64,000 nt of DNA from Bacteroides sp. 224 (lineage in GTDB: Bacteria > Bacteroidota > Bacteroidia > Bacteroidales > Bacteroidaceae), in contig NZ_QVMK01000012.1 of the NCBI RefSeq assembly GCF_010500995.1, forward strand, positions 119,813-183,812. The letters are read 5' to 3'. Below the pieces are notes generated by a model. That model saw nothing but the letters and a program-made list of their open reading frames with translations, had not been told where the DNA came from and made no database searches. Positions 34,258-42,834 of the stretch are shown here, piece by piece (positions within the stretch are counted from its first letter, which is position 1; each line of letters starts with the position of its first letter). A program made the translations under genes and the position numbers.

Positions 34258-36139
34258 ACTTACAAATCTCTTTAATATATTCCTTATCAATCCAACCTTC
34301 ATTAGTATGCCCTCGTGGTATTATCTTATATTGAGTTGTGCTTTCTTCCAATATAGTTACAACCTCTTGGATTCTAGGTTCACTTAGATTTGTTTTACTT
34401 TTTTCTGGAATCGTAGTATGTTTTACTACCCATTTCTTATCGGACGCAGTATTTCCATTTGAAAAATTGAGAAGATATGCACCTTTTATTGTCCCTAGCC
34501 AAATACGTTCAGTTCTTTCTCTTTTTTCTTTTTCGTCTGCTTTATATGTACAGTCTTTAATATCTTTATATTTACCAGAATCTGACGTTGTTATTAAGTT
34601 ACCATTTATAAAGGCTGTTCCTTTTAATGTGGATTCTGTTTTACAGTAAAATTCATTTTTTTGATAATTAGTCTTATTAAACTCTCTACAATCTATATGC
34701 ACCCATGATGTTGCAGTAAATTCATTCGTTTTCACCGTTTCCTCTATTTTTTTTCCAGGATTGGATTTATCGTCTTTTGTTACTGTTTTTTCTGTATAAT
34801 ACGAAGCTAAACTGGGCTCCATACAAAATTTATTATTCCCTGATGGCGTCCACCGAATACGAGCTCCACAATATATTGAGAATAATTCTCTTACTTTGTC
34901 TGCCCTACTTATATATGTTCCGGATGATCCTGAAAAGTGCATATCCACAGCATTACCCATGTGATTTGTAGTATTTCTTCCTTCTCTTATGTTGTCTGCA
35001 ATACATCGATATACAGAACTAAACTTTTCAAGTTTAATCCCATCTGTTGTCTCCACTTTATCTAAATAAAATTTCATCGCTGAAAGTGTCCAAAGCAAAG
35101 ATCTGTGAATGCCCGGTTTTTCCGGACCATTTTTATTAAGACTAGCTAAGGATGCTCTATCTTCTCCAAAACCCTCTGTACATTTATGGTCTTTACCTTT
35201 TTCTTTTTTTGTTGTTAAGCAAGGACATTTTACATTAAAATTAGCTTCTGTTTCAAACGCTATATAATAAGTTTCGCAAAACTCATCTAATTTTTCGAGA
35301 AAATGTTTGCAAACAAGGCCAGTCTGTGGAATCTTCATGTAATCTCTTTGAAATTGTTTCACAGCATTTTCTGTCTTTTTTGTAAACTTTTTCTCAGGAA
35401 GAGGGTTGCCGTTTTCTCCAAAACCAGCTAAACGTATATTTAATTCTTTTATTAGATCGCTATCTGCTGAATTGCTACTAATACAATTAGCACAACATTC
35501 AACTACAATTGTATTTCCAATAAACAATTCTGTCTTATCTGATTTAACATTAATTATTAATATTTTTCCATAGAAATTTTCATCAATTGAAATGGAGTTT
35601 TCTCCTTCATCTTCTGTGAACAGTTCATTATTTACTATTTCTATAGTTAAGGTTTTTATTATTTCTGCATCTACTTTATCTTCTTTTATTTCTATTGTTA
35701 ACTTATCTCCATCACTAAAACCTTCTGTTTTTATTTCTATATAAGAAACTTTATCTTTGTACTCCAATATTTTCTTATCTTCTTTCTCCTTATTCTTCCA
35801 TTTCGCATATAAGATTTTTGGGGTAGCCACAGTTGCAGGTGTGCCAATAGACAAAGAAGCAACTTCGACTTGTTGTTCACAAGGAAATATAACTTTTTTT
35901 TCATCTGCATCCGAATTATTTTCTTCACTCCAATTATTTGTTTCCGAATTTTTATTCTTTCCCTCAATATCAGAATTTGTTTCCTGAACTTTTGATACTA
36001 AAGTAGCTGAACTTTCAGATTGAGTAGTATCTTGCTCTTGCTGAGAAGAATTATTCTCTGATAATGAAACGATTTTGTCTTTAACCGCTTTTATTGATTT
36101 AGCAATAGCTACGATTTGCATATTTGTTATTACCCACAT
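34241..36139 (-). CDS. Putative peptidoglycan-degrading T6SS effector (M15-like peptidase)
   Basis: This is a modular 632-residue protein. A Ser/Glu-rich leader (1-80) is followed by an Ig-type module (about 85-205, KILYAKWKNKEKEDK then EIKTEGFSDGDKL). A peptidoglycan-binding-type helical domain comes next (about 225-290, AVKQFQRDYMKIPQTG). The peptidase region has NHMGNAVDMHFSG and TSWVHIDC, giving His-x6-Asp and a later His, the zinc ligand pattern of M15-type D,D/L,D-peptidases. A basic C-terminal domain may be SH3-like. The upstream gene encodes a DUF4123 chaperone and the downstream one an ankyrin lipoprotein. It likely cuts stem peptides of target cells (inference). Confidence 0.72.
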   Translation of the reverse strand: MWVITNMQIVAIAKSIKAVKDKIVSLSENNSSQQEQDTTQSESSATLVSKVQETNSDIEGKNKNSETNNWSEENNSDADEKKVIFPCEQQVEVASLSIGTPATVATPKILYAKWKNKEKEDKKILEYKDKVSYIEIKTEGFSDGDKLTIEIKEDKVDAEIIKTLTIEIVNNELFTEDEGENSISIDENFYGKILIINVKSDKTELFIGNTIVVECCANCISSNSADSDLIKELNIRLAGFGENGNPLPEKKFTKKTENAVKQFQRDYMKIPQTGLVCKHFLEKLDEFCETYYIAFETEANFNVKCPCLTTKKEKGKDHKCTEGFGEDRASLASLNKNGPEKPGIHRSLLWTLSAMKFYLDKVETTDGIKLEKFSSVYRCIADNIREGRNTTNHMGNAVDMHFSGSSGTYISRADKVRELFSIYCGARIRWTPSGNNKFCMEPSLASYYTEKTVTKDDKSNPGKKIEETVKTNEFTATSWVHIDCREFNKTNYQKNEFYCKTESTLKGTAFINGNLITTSDSGKYKDIKDCTYKADEKEKRERTERIWLGTIKGAYLLNFSNGNTASDKKWVVKHTTIPEKSKTNLSEPRIQEVVTILEESTTQYKIIPRGHTNEGWIDKEYIKEICKYEKEE

Positions 36140-36142
36140 AAG

Positions 36143-36733
36143 TCATAGAGTTTGATGTTTAATTTCCAATTTCCGTTCTGATGATATGTAAAAAAAACGT
36201 CTTTCATTTATTCTTTTATCATCCGTTATTATATAATTAATAACTTTAAAAAAATCAATTGATTGCTCTGCCGTTAAATTCGGAAAAACTACATTCACAA
36301 CATACGGATCATAAAACCGAAAATAGATATAACTTTTATCCTCTTTTCTCATTCGCAAAAAACGCCTTAAATGCTTACGCAATTCATCAATATCGAGCGA
36401 AGATGACAACCAAGTCACTCTTCGTTCAATCGGATCTTTTTCTTTTATTGTCTGCACCAGTTTCTCATTAGTGGATATATCAACAAGGTAAGGAGCTACA
36501 CTCCATAACTCTTCACCTGTTGAGCCTCTGAATAATGATCTGTATTGAATAGTGGGGTCGAGAAGCAAAATGTCAATATCTGTACCCCATAGAGCGGCAT
36601 CAATAAGTACATAGTTAGGAGATAAGCCCTTACTTAGGAAAGTTTCGCTTTCTGCATTTCGTTTTTGCACGAGTTCTTCTTGACGCAGGGCATCTATGTC
36701 TTTTTTAACTTCGGGGAGTATCCATGTATTCAT
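36143..36733 (-). CDS. DUF4123-family T6SS effector chaperone
   Basis: This 196-residue cytosolic protein matches the DUF4123 pattern: VLIDAALWGTDIDILLL near the N terminus, then YRSLFRGSTGEELWSVAPYLVD. LRKHLRRFLRMRKEDKSYIYFRFYDPYVV is interrupted only by normal substitutions. Family members (Tap/TEC) load specific effectors onto VgrG or PAAR without being secreted. The next gene, three bases away, is the peptidoglycan hydrolase, so that is its likely client. Confidence 0.82.
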   Translation of the reverse strand: MNTWILPEVKKDIDALRQEELVQKRNAESETFLSKGLSPNYVLIDAALWGTDIDILLLDPTIQYRSLFRGSTGEELWSVAPYLVDISTNEKLVQTIKEKDPIERRVTWLSSSLDIDELRKHLRRFLRMRKEDKSYIYFRFYDPYVVNVVFPNLTAEQSIDFFKVINYIITDDKRINERRFFYISSERKLEIKHQTL

Positions 36734-36779
36734 ATCGCTATTTTTTATTTGCAGTGTATTTTTATCAACATTATACCAA

Positions 36780-37403
36780 TTACTTCAATACTCTAATATT
36801 GGTAAACCAAAAATGACTATCTTTAAAGAAAAACCAAACAATTATATTGTCAAATTGATAATTGATGGATTCTATTTTGATGGATTTAGAATTCATTTTT
36901 TTAGCATAAGAAAACTCTTTTACATGTTTGTTTGGCTTCCCAAATTTATCAACAAATTCGTTCAATCGTGATTGAGAAGTTATTCCATTATAAAATTGAA
37001 TTTTCTGATAATTTTCAAAAATAACTTCTTCCAAAACATACTCTATAGGAGGATCACCCTCCAACCATTGACTAGAAAAACGAAACAATAGTCCTGTACT
37101 GTCATTTTTGAAGGTAATATTAGAATGCCAACATGACCCAGTGTCTCTATCAGCATGAGCATCATTTTGTTCCTTTTTTAATATGCCTAAATTTTTATTC
37201 TCTTTAAAAAAAGAAAAATCTTTTAAGTTGGAATGTCCTAACTTTAGTTCGCTAATATTCCATTCTTGATTTATAAAAATAGTATCGCACATTTCTTTTA
37301 AATCAATATTAACTTTCATATTGTCAGCATTATTCTTTTTTGCACAACCAATAAGAAAATAGAACAAAAAGCATTGTAGCATAATTTTTAAATATATATT
37401 CAT
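36780..37403 (-). CDS. Putative lipoprotein immunity protein for the metallopeptidase effector
   Basis: This 207-residue protein has a lipoprotein signal ending FLIG-C and a mature part with aromatic-rich strands (SFFKENKNLGI, FWFTNIRVL). It starts five bases after the metallopeptidase gene. Position and localisation suggest it neutralises that effector in the periplasm (inference). No family is recognised. Confidence 0.62.
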   Translation of the reverse strand: MNIYLKIMLQCFLFYFLIGCAKKNNADNMKVNIDLKEMCDTIFINQEWNISELKLGHSNLKDFSFFKENKNLGILKKEQNDAHADRDTGSCWHSNITFKNDSTGLLFRFSSQWLEGDPPIEYVLEEVIFENYQKIQFYNGITSQSRLNEFVDKFGKPNKHVKEFSYAKKMNSKSIKIESINYQFDNIIVWFFFKDSHFWFTNIRVLK

Positions 37404-37408
37404 TTAAG

Positions 37409-38800
37409 TCAATAATTAGAAATTAAGCTTCGATCGTTTCTCATAATATCCCACTGCCATTTAAAGAAAGAATACATTTTTCCTTTATGTATATTATCTC
37501 CAGAAGAAGTTCCTCTTGGTCCCATTTTCCATGTATAATCCATGTAATTATCTGTATAGCCGTGATGAAATTTATATGGAGAAAGATTAGAAAATGGATG
37601 TAATAGAGAAAGAGTGTGTCCACATTCATGAATAAAAGTTTGTCCATTTATTAAAGCACTTCCAAAAACAACATAAGCATTCCCCCATTGTATAGGAGTC
37701 GCAGACAGGTTTGCATCTGCGATACCTGAAGTGTTTCCTGCTGATATTTTTGTAAAAAAAAGATATGTTCTTTTGTTTGAGTTCCCATTGATTCCTCCTT
37801 GAGGTGCATGAAAACCATAATTATTATAGAGCGTTATGATATCTTTAAGGAAGTTATCAGCTTGCGAAGCTCTTATTTGTGATTGAGGATTAATATAGTT
37901 TCTTTTAAATATATTGACATCACTATTAAGTGGCAATTTGCTTATGTCAAATTTAGTATCCACTTTAACCTCTGTTCGTATTAAGGCTTGATTAAATGAT
38001 TGATTTTTAAACATATACTGATAATCATCTTTTAATTGAGCAGGTGCATTATCTGTGATAACATTGACAACAACAATTTCTGCTTTAGGTATAATATTAT
38101 TCTTATATACCATTAATTTTCCAATTTCTCTTTTCTGGGTACCCAATTGAGCAAAAACCTTTATCTCTGTATGATTATTCAATGTTCCTCCCACGCACTT
38201 TATATTAATAACCTTTTCTTTTAAATAAGAAACAATTATTGTTGATCCTAGTGTCTTTGTTTTAGGATATATTGCTGTAAAATCTGACAGTTTAATTTTC
38301 GATGGTGTTATTTTTAAATATTGAGAGTTTCCAGACTCAAAAACAATTTCCGTACTACTTCGGTCAAGGGAAAGATCATCAATTTCTTCTACTTCTATAT
38401 CCAGATTTATTCCATCTTTATGCATAGTAGACCCATGCGTAAATTGGGCATTCGTAGTATAAGGGAATATGGTTAGCCAAGCAGGATAATAATCTACATT
38501 ATATGGGGTTATTGGGTTAACAACATCTTGTCCGTATGCAGAGGGTAATAGTAAATGATCTTTGCAAAGTGGAGTAGGAGCATTGATTACTGTTCCATTT
38601 GTATCATGTGTTACAATTTGTAAAGGATGAATGTAATCATCTCTTAACCAATCAAAGCCATACTTCCCATTGTAATCATTTGGGCGCCTAAAATGAACTA
38701 TAAATTTTTTTAATGGAATGCTTATACTATTACTGACTTGTCCAACAACTCTGCTATTTTTTCCTGGTTTTGAGGTGGCTGTAAGGGCTGTTTTTTTCAT
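37409..38800 (-). CDS. Putative metzincin-type zinc protease effector
   Basis: In this 463-residue protein the C-terminal domain carries HECGHTLSLLH at about residues 391-401. This matches the metzincin zinc motif HExxHxxxxxH, although the usual Gly before the third His region is Ser. A Met-turn-like NYMDY lies about 19 residues later (Met about 420). The first 300 residues are beta-rich, contain repeated VSY/VFAQL strands and are probably a delivery or binding part. The gene lies six bases after the PAAR gene and before a lipoprotein immunity gene. It would cleave periplasmic or surface proteins of rivals (inference). Confidence 0.75.
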   Translation of the reverse strand: MKKTALTATSKPGKNSRVVGQVSNSISIPLKKFIVHFRRPNDYNGKYGFDWLRDDYIHPLQIVTHDTNGTVINAPTPLCKDHLLLPSAYGQDVVNPITPYNVDYYPAWLTIFPYTTNAQFTHGSTMHKDGINLDIEVEEIDDLSLDRSSTEIVFESGNSQYLKITPSKIKLSDFTAIYPKTKTLGSTIIVSYLKEKVINIKCVGGTLNNHTEIKVFAQLGTQKREIGKLMVYKNNIIPKAEIVVVNVITDNAPAQLKDDYQYMFKNQSFNQALIRTEVKVDTKFDISKLPLNSDVNIFKRNYINPQSQIRASQADNFLKDIITLYNNYGFHAPQGGINGNSNKRTYLFFTKISAGNTSGIADANLSATPIQWGNAYVVFGSALINGQTFIHECGHTLSLLHPFSNLSPYKFHHGYTDNYMDYTWKMGPRGTSSGDNIHKGKMYSFFKWQWDIMRNDRSLISNY

Positions 38801-38806
38801 ATAACT

Positions 38807-39502
38807 TTATTCGTATTTGAATTTAAAATTATCTATATAGGCTGTATTATCATCTTCAACCAGTAAATTTTCAAATATTAATTGAGAATTTCCATTGTCA
38901 AATTTTCGACCTTCCTCTGCATCAATAACAATATCTATCATTTCACCTGCTCCACCTTCTTCCACATCCACGCAAAGTGTTACCTCTTTTCCCTCTTCCA
39001 ATTCAGATAAAGTTCTTGGTTCCCCTTGTTCATCCATCCAATATATCTTCAATATCTTCGGTTTCTCTTCTCTTTTTCTCTTCTCACACTCCTCACAAAA
39101 CGGCACCGCCTCCAATGCTGCCTTTCTCAGCGCATCTATCTGTGGCGAACTTGGATTTACCACCACCTTATTTGACTTCATCTGCCCCGAATTCTGAAAA
39201 CTAATCATCCCTCCACAAGCACATTGAATCTTTGATGTATTTAACAATGGATTCCCTCCCGGCATCTCCACCGAAGCCACAAATCCCGTCCACATAATAG
39301 GAGCAGGTACACAAGGTGGACTGAATGGCTTCAATTTGCAAGTGCCAAAAGGCATGATATTCGTATTCGGTATTTTATCCGAAGTGGTAGCCACAGCGTT
39401 ACCTTGTATAAATGATAAAGTATTACTGGTCACTTGTAATACACTGGGTGCTGCACCTCCTGTGCACACCAGTATGGCTCCTTTGGTTGCATACTCACTC
39501 AT
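38807..39502 (-). CDS. PAAR-like (DUF4280) spike protein with C-terminal Ig-like extension
   Basis: The N-terminal 130 residues of this 231-residue protein match the DUF4280/PAAR-like family: GAILVCTGGAAPSVLQV, NIMPFGTCKL and a CACGG metal-ligand-like site. Such proteins cap the VgrG tip. The last 90 residues form a domain (KILKIYWMDEQGEP, VTLCVDVEEGGAGEMIDI, DNGNSQLIFENLL) similar in pattern to the Ig-type modules of the effectors in this locus. That suggests a common adaptor for docking. A CEECEKRKREEK linker joins the parts. It follows vgrG by 11 bp. Confidence 0.8.
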   Translation of the reverse strand: MSEYATKGAILVCTGGAAPSVLQVTSNTLSFIQGNAVATTSDKIPNTNIMPFGTCKLKPFSPPCVPAPIMWTGFVASVEMPGGNPLLNTSKIQCACGGMISFQNSGQMKSNKVVVNPSSPQIDALRKAALEAVPFCEECEKRKREEKPKILKIYWMDEQGEPRTLSELEEGKEVTLCVDVEEGGAGEMIDIVIDAEEGRKFDNGNSQLIFENLLVEDDNTAYIDNFKFKYE

Positions 39503-39513
39503 AACGATCTTTC

Positions 39514-41382
39514 TTATTGATTCTGCTTAATGGTACCTGCTTTCATATCTATCTTACTACCTCCGTTCATCTCAATCTTCGACGAAGCTTTCACAGCAAT
39601 ACTCTCGCCTTGTTGTGTAAATTTGCCCGAACTTTCTTCCGCAATGCTTGCTCCTATAACTTCAATCTTATCGCCACTTTCGGCATGAAGCAGATTTTGA
39701 GCAACAACATTAATACTATCACTAGCTTCAACCTGGATTGTTTCAGCCTTCATGACTATCTGCTTAGTTTCCATCTGAATAAGTTCGGGGGCTAAAAGAT
39801 AGATATCCTGACTGGACGCAATTTTTATTGTACCTTTTTCTTTCTCTACACTAATTGAAATAGTATTTTCATCGTTATGTTGCAGAATTACAGTGTATTT
39901 CTCCTCATCTTCCGAATCTGTAAATTCTAACTTACTTCCACTGCGAGTAGTAATACTTTTACGATAGTTATTATCTCCTCCTCCTTCTGTATTTTTTCCA
40001 TGAAACATACTCCCCATCACATAGGGTCGGTTAGGATCGCCAAACTCGAAGCCTACCATCACCTGATCTCCTTCTTCGGGAATGAATACCATTCCCCGGT
40101 TCTTTTCTACAACACCTACTTTCTTAGTACCATAGCCTACAATTCCTCCGGCATCGGGGCTCATCACACGTAGCCAAACATCACCAACTCTATCTTGTGC
40201 AAAAGGAAACTCTACCTGCACCCGACCTAATTTCTCCGGGTCATTGTTTTTGATGACTGTTGCCAAAATAGAACTGGCTACAGGCATTCTCAGTTCAGGA
40301 GTTGGAACAAACTGCAAATCAGCCGGAATGGCTTCAAACTCACAACTATAACGATGATTCTCGTCAATACGATGGGTGACCTTAACCACTCTATATGTAC
40401 CTAACTCTGACGTACCCATGCCCTGAGGTATTAATATGGTAAGTAATCTTCCGATACGTGGGTCGCATGTTTTAGAAATACCTCTTACATATACACTGCG
40501 AGAGGCTGTTGCCGTTTTCCGTCGCTCCACCATATCATCCAGTGCACCTTTATCTTCTACGGCAAAAGAGGCCGGCAGTAGAGTAGGTCTATTAGTTACC
40601 AGCTCTGCTGCTTTTTGAGCAGCCACATCTAAGTATTCGTTTGAGTTCTCAATTTTATCTGGCGATGTCTGTCGAAGAATTTCATTTTTAGCAGGTAGAT
40701 ATTGATAATTAGTAAATGTATTAGCCAGCAATCGCGAACCAAATTGAAGTGTCACTATTTCTCTGTCGTACATTACTTCAAATGGTGCCCAATCTTTATG
40801 AGTACCAAACACAAGATCTCGCCCGGTGTAGTATAATGTTTCGCCCGATATAGCCGATAATCGTTGCAAGAACTCCCAATCGCTTTCATAATACTGCATC
40901 AGGAAATTTAAAGATACATTATATCTTGGAGCATTTACAATTGATAAAATATCTTCTTGTACACCTTTAGTAACTTCTTCTACTACATCTTGCAAAGACA
41001 TTTTTCCGAAAATATCCAATCGTTGGCCTCTTTCCAGCAAATTGGTTGGACTGCAACCTTCCAGTACCAGATAACCAGACTTTCCTTCCCGAGCTTCGGT
41101 ATATACATTGTCTATCACACCTCTAAACTCATATACCCATGCGCTATCGTCGCCTTGCTGCAAATCAATATCAAGTGTTTGTCCCATCAAGGCTATCTGG
41201 TTTGATAAATCACCGAATAACGATTGATTGGCCACATCATAATCTAATACTACTTTAAATCGATGGTGTTGACCAAACTCCTGATTCAGTTCCAAGGAAA
41301 CAACATTGCTCATTTTGTCTCCTTCAATATACACAAATGCATTAGTAATGTGTCTTTCATCTAATAAATTCGATGTTGCCAT
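39514..41382 (-). CDS. tssI: T6SS spike protein VgrG (TssI)
   Basis: This 622-residue VgrG has gp27-like domains (about 1-350, with a typical LEGCSPTNLLERGQ and YESDWEFLQRLSAISGE). The gp5-type OB domain follows (about 365-450, GRVQVEFPFAQDRVGDVWLRVMSP and EGDQVMVGFEFGDPNRPYVMGSM in pattern). The C-terminal beta-helix has short repeated strands (MKAETIQVEASDSINVVAQN). It ends there with no effector fusion, so cargo must bind through the separate PAAR and chaperone proteins. It is the first intact gene of the T6SS block. Confidence 0.92.
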   Translation of the reverse strand: MATSNLLDERHITNAFVYIEGDKMSNVVSLELNQEFGQHHRFKVVLDYDVANQSLFGDLSNQIALMGQTLDIDLQQGDDSAWVYEFRGVIDNVYTEAREGKSGYLVLEGCSPTNLLERGQRLDIFGKMSLQDVVEEVTKGVQEDILSIVNAPRYNVSLNFLMQYYESDWEFLQRLSAISGETLYYTGRDLVFGTHKDWAPFEVMYDREIVTLQFGSRLLANTFTNYQYLPAKNEILRQTSPDKIENSNEYLDVAAQKAAELVTNRPTLLPASFAVEDKGALDDMVERRKTATASRSVYVRGISKTCDPRIGRLLTILIPQGMGTSELGTYRVVKVTHRIDENHRYSCEFEAIPADLQFVPTPELRMPVASSILATVIKNNDPEKLGRVQVEFPFAQDRVGDVWLRVMSPDAGGIVGYGTKKVGVVEKNRGMVFIPEEGDQVMVGFEFGDPNRPYVMGSMFHGKNTEGGGDNNYRKSITTRSGSKLEFTDSEDEEKYTVILQHNDENTISISVEKEKGTIKIASSQDIYLLAPELIQMETKQIVMKAETIQVEASDSINVVAQNLLHAESGDKIEVIGASIAEESSGKFTQQGESIAVKASSKIEMNGGSKIDMKAGTIKQNQ

Positions 41383-41412
41383 ATCTTTTTTGTTTTTTAT
41401 AAGTTTCTAAGG

Positions 41413-41778
41413 TTATAAAGCTGTGTTAATACCTAAATAGGCTGTATGATCTCTGCCCGATAAACGGAATTTCGTTTCAGATTCATTTATGTGATAACGA
41501 ACCTGCACATTCCGGTCAAATGGTATCATCAGGCTAATTAATTCTTTTAATATTAAATCATCGCTCCGGTTTGACTCAAAACGTTTCATCTTTTCAAGAT
41601 TTACCGGACCAAGATGAATTAGTATATCAGGACTTGCATATTCTGCTGTATCGCCCAATACAGATGTAACCCCCAATCGCCAGTCTCCCAATTTCACTCT
41701 GTCTTCGGGACCTAATTGTCGTTTCGATTTGCCACCTTCTTTAATATGTACCCATAAATGCTCAATCCTCTTTCCCAA
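41413..41778 (-). pseudogene. tssG: 5'-truncated tssG (baseplate), C-terminal fragment
   Basis: These 121 residues resemble the C-terminal half of TssG: DWRLGVTSVLGDTAEYASPD, LIHLGPVNLEKMKRF and the terminal AYLGINTAL correspond to the conserved LG..LG, LGPL and LGW-type end of the family. The N-terminal part is missing. The frame opens at a TTG inside the last codons of the DUF6807 gene, after an in-frame stop just upstream, with no ATG of its own. The simplest reading is a deletion or recombination joint that removed the start of tssG and everything upstream. An alternative is a naturally short paralogue. Confidence 0.65.
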
Positions 41779-42709
41779 AACGCTTCCACAAACGTTCAGC
41801 CTTTTTAGAATCTATCAATTCATCCAAAATATAAATACGGTAACGTAGCTTTAGCTCAGATTCCGGTCTTAAAGTATAAGCCTGCTTTTTAGTAGGAGAA
41901 AAATTCCACATCATATCTCCCTTTCCCGAATTGGCTTTTTCGTCCCAAATACGAAGAGGTTCGGGATGATTCAAATTAGAAGGATGCGAAAGAATAAGTA
42001 TACAGGCATTACTATGATCTCCTTTTCCTTGATAAAAAGCCCAGCGGGCATCGGTATTATCTGCATCTTTTTGGGTAAAACCTTCGGAGGTCTTAAAATC
42101 GGCACGACCGGGTGTCCAGTCTTCACGGGTACGAATCACCAATCCCCCATACCTATAACATTCCAAGGTGATGGGTTTCTCTGTAGCACACTTTAAAGTA
42201 GTTATATAATCCAGGTAATAGCCGGGAATAGAGGAGTTACCAATCTCAATTTTCAGATTTTCAATCATAGCGATTTGCTCGTTTTGCGAATCCGGATAAG
42301 CAACATGGTCTAATATAGCGCTAAATCCTTGAGTAGAACGATCGGTAAACTCTCTAAAACGTACCGTACCTTGTTTTTTCGCCACATTCCAAAAATCTAT
42401 TTCTTTTCCATCAAAAGTAGTTTTAGTCCATGCATACCAAAGTCCGTAGTGATGATAATGATCGGAAGGCGAAAGGTTGGTAAGCGTTTCTCCATTCAAG
42501 CTCTTTATAGGATGAAAAAAGCCACTGCGTTTATACACCGAATCAATGCTGGTAGGAGGATACGTCATTCCATAGTTATAGGTAAACAAACGTTTTCCAT
42601 CTCGTTCAAATTTCAAAGAATGACCATTGTCTATCAAAATATCTGAGCTGGTAGTAAGTTCGCAACTCACTAAAAATAAAGCGATGAAAAATAAGATATA
42701 TGTTTTCAT
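41762..42709 (-). CDS. DUF6807 (PmoA-like) lipoprotein
   Basis: I chose the ATG at 42709, which gives 315 residues with a lipoprotein signal ending FLVS-C; the longer frame runs through the promoter. It resembles the DUF6807 family, once named PmoA-like: a beta-sandwich protein of Bacteroidetes with HPIKSLNGETLTNLSPSDH, HYHHYGLWYAW and FWNVAKKQGTVRF. The function of the family is not established, and it often lies near carbohydrate genes. A divergent polysaccharide lyase gene is next door. The stop overlaps the start of the tssG fragment by 17 bp. Confidence 0.75.
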   Translation of the reverse strand: MKTYILFFIALFLVSCELTTSSDILIDNGHSLKFERDGKRLFTYNYGMTYPPTSIDSVYKRSGFFHPIKSLNGETLTNLSPSDHYHHYGLWYAWTKTTFDGKEIDFWNVAKKQGTVRFREFTDRSTQGFSAILDHVAYPDSQNEQIAMIENLKIEIGNSSIPGYYLDYITTLKCATEKPITLECYRYGGLVIRTREDWTPGRADFKTSEGFTQKDADNTDARWAFYQGKGDHSNACILILSHPSNLNHPEPLRIWDEKANSGKGDMMWNFSPTKKQAYTLRPESELKLRYRIYILDELIDSKKAERLWKRFGKED

Positions 42710-42757
42710 TATCAATATGTTATCTGTAAAGGATATCTGCACGTTGGCATAAAAATA

Positions 42758-42765
42758 CAAATATA
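42758..42765 (-). promoter_or_regulatory. Likely -7 box for the DUF6807 gene (and possibly the T6SS block)
   Basis: On the minus strand TATATTTG matches the TAnnTTTG element 48 bp before the DUF6807 ATG. No promoter or terminator is visible between this gene and the T6SS genes, so transcription could run on into them. Confidence 0.45.
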
Positions 42766-42802
42766 TGGGATAAATTCATAAATAGAAACCACTTAAATAG
42801 TG

Positions 42803-42810
42803 TATTTTTG
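42803..42810 (+). promoter_or_regulatory. Likely -7 box for the polysaccharide lyase gene
   Basis: TATTTTTG fits TAnnTTTG and lies 24 bp before the lyase ATG at 42835. No clear -33 TTTG is present. Confidence 0.4.
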
Positions 42811-42834
42811 CATTATAACCAACAATGTAACACC

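Noticed and set aside
34258..34302. Longer start of the ankyrin lipoprotein
   Set aside because: The 15 added residues would precede a good lipoprotein signal peptide and overlap the effector gene further. The ATG at 34257 gives a normal signal length.
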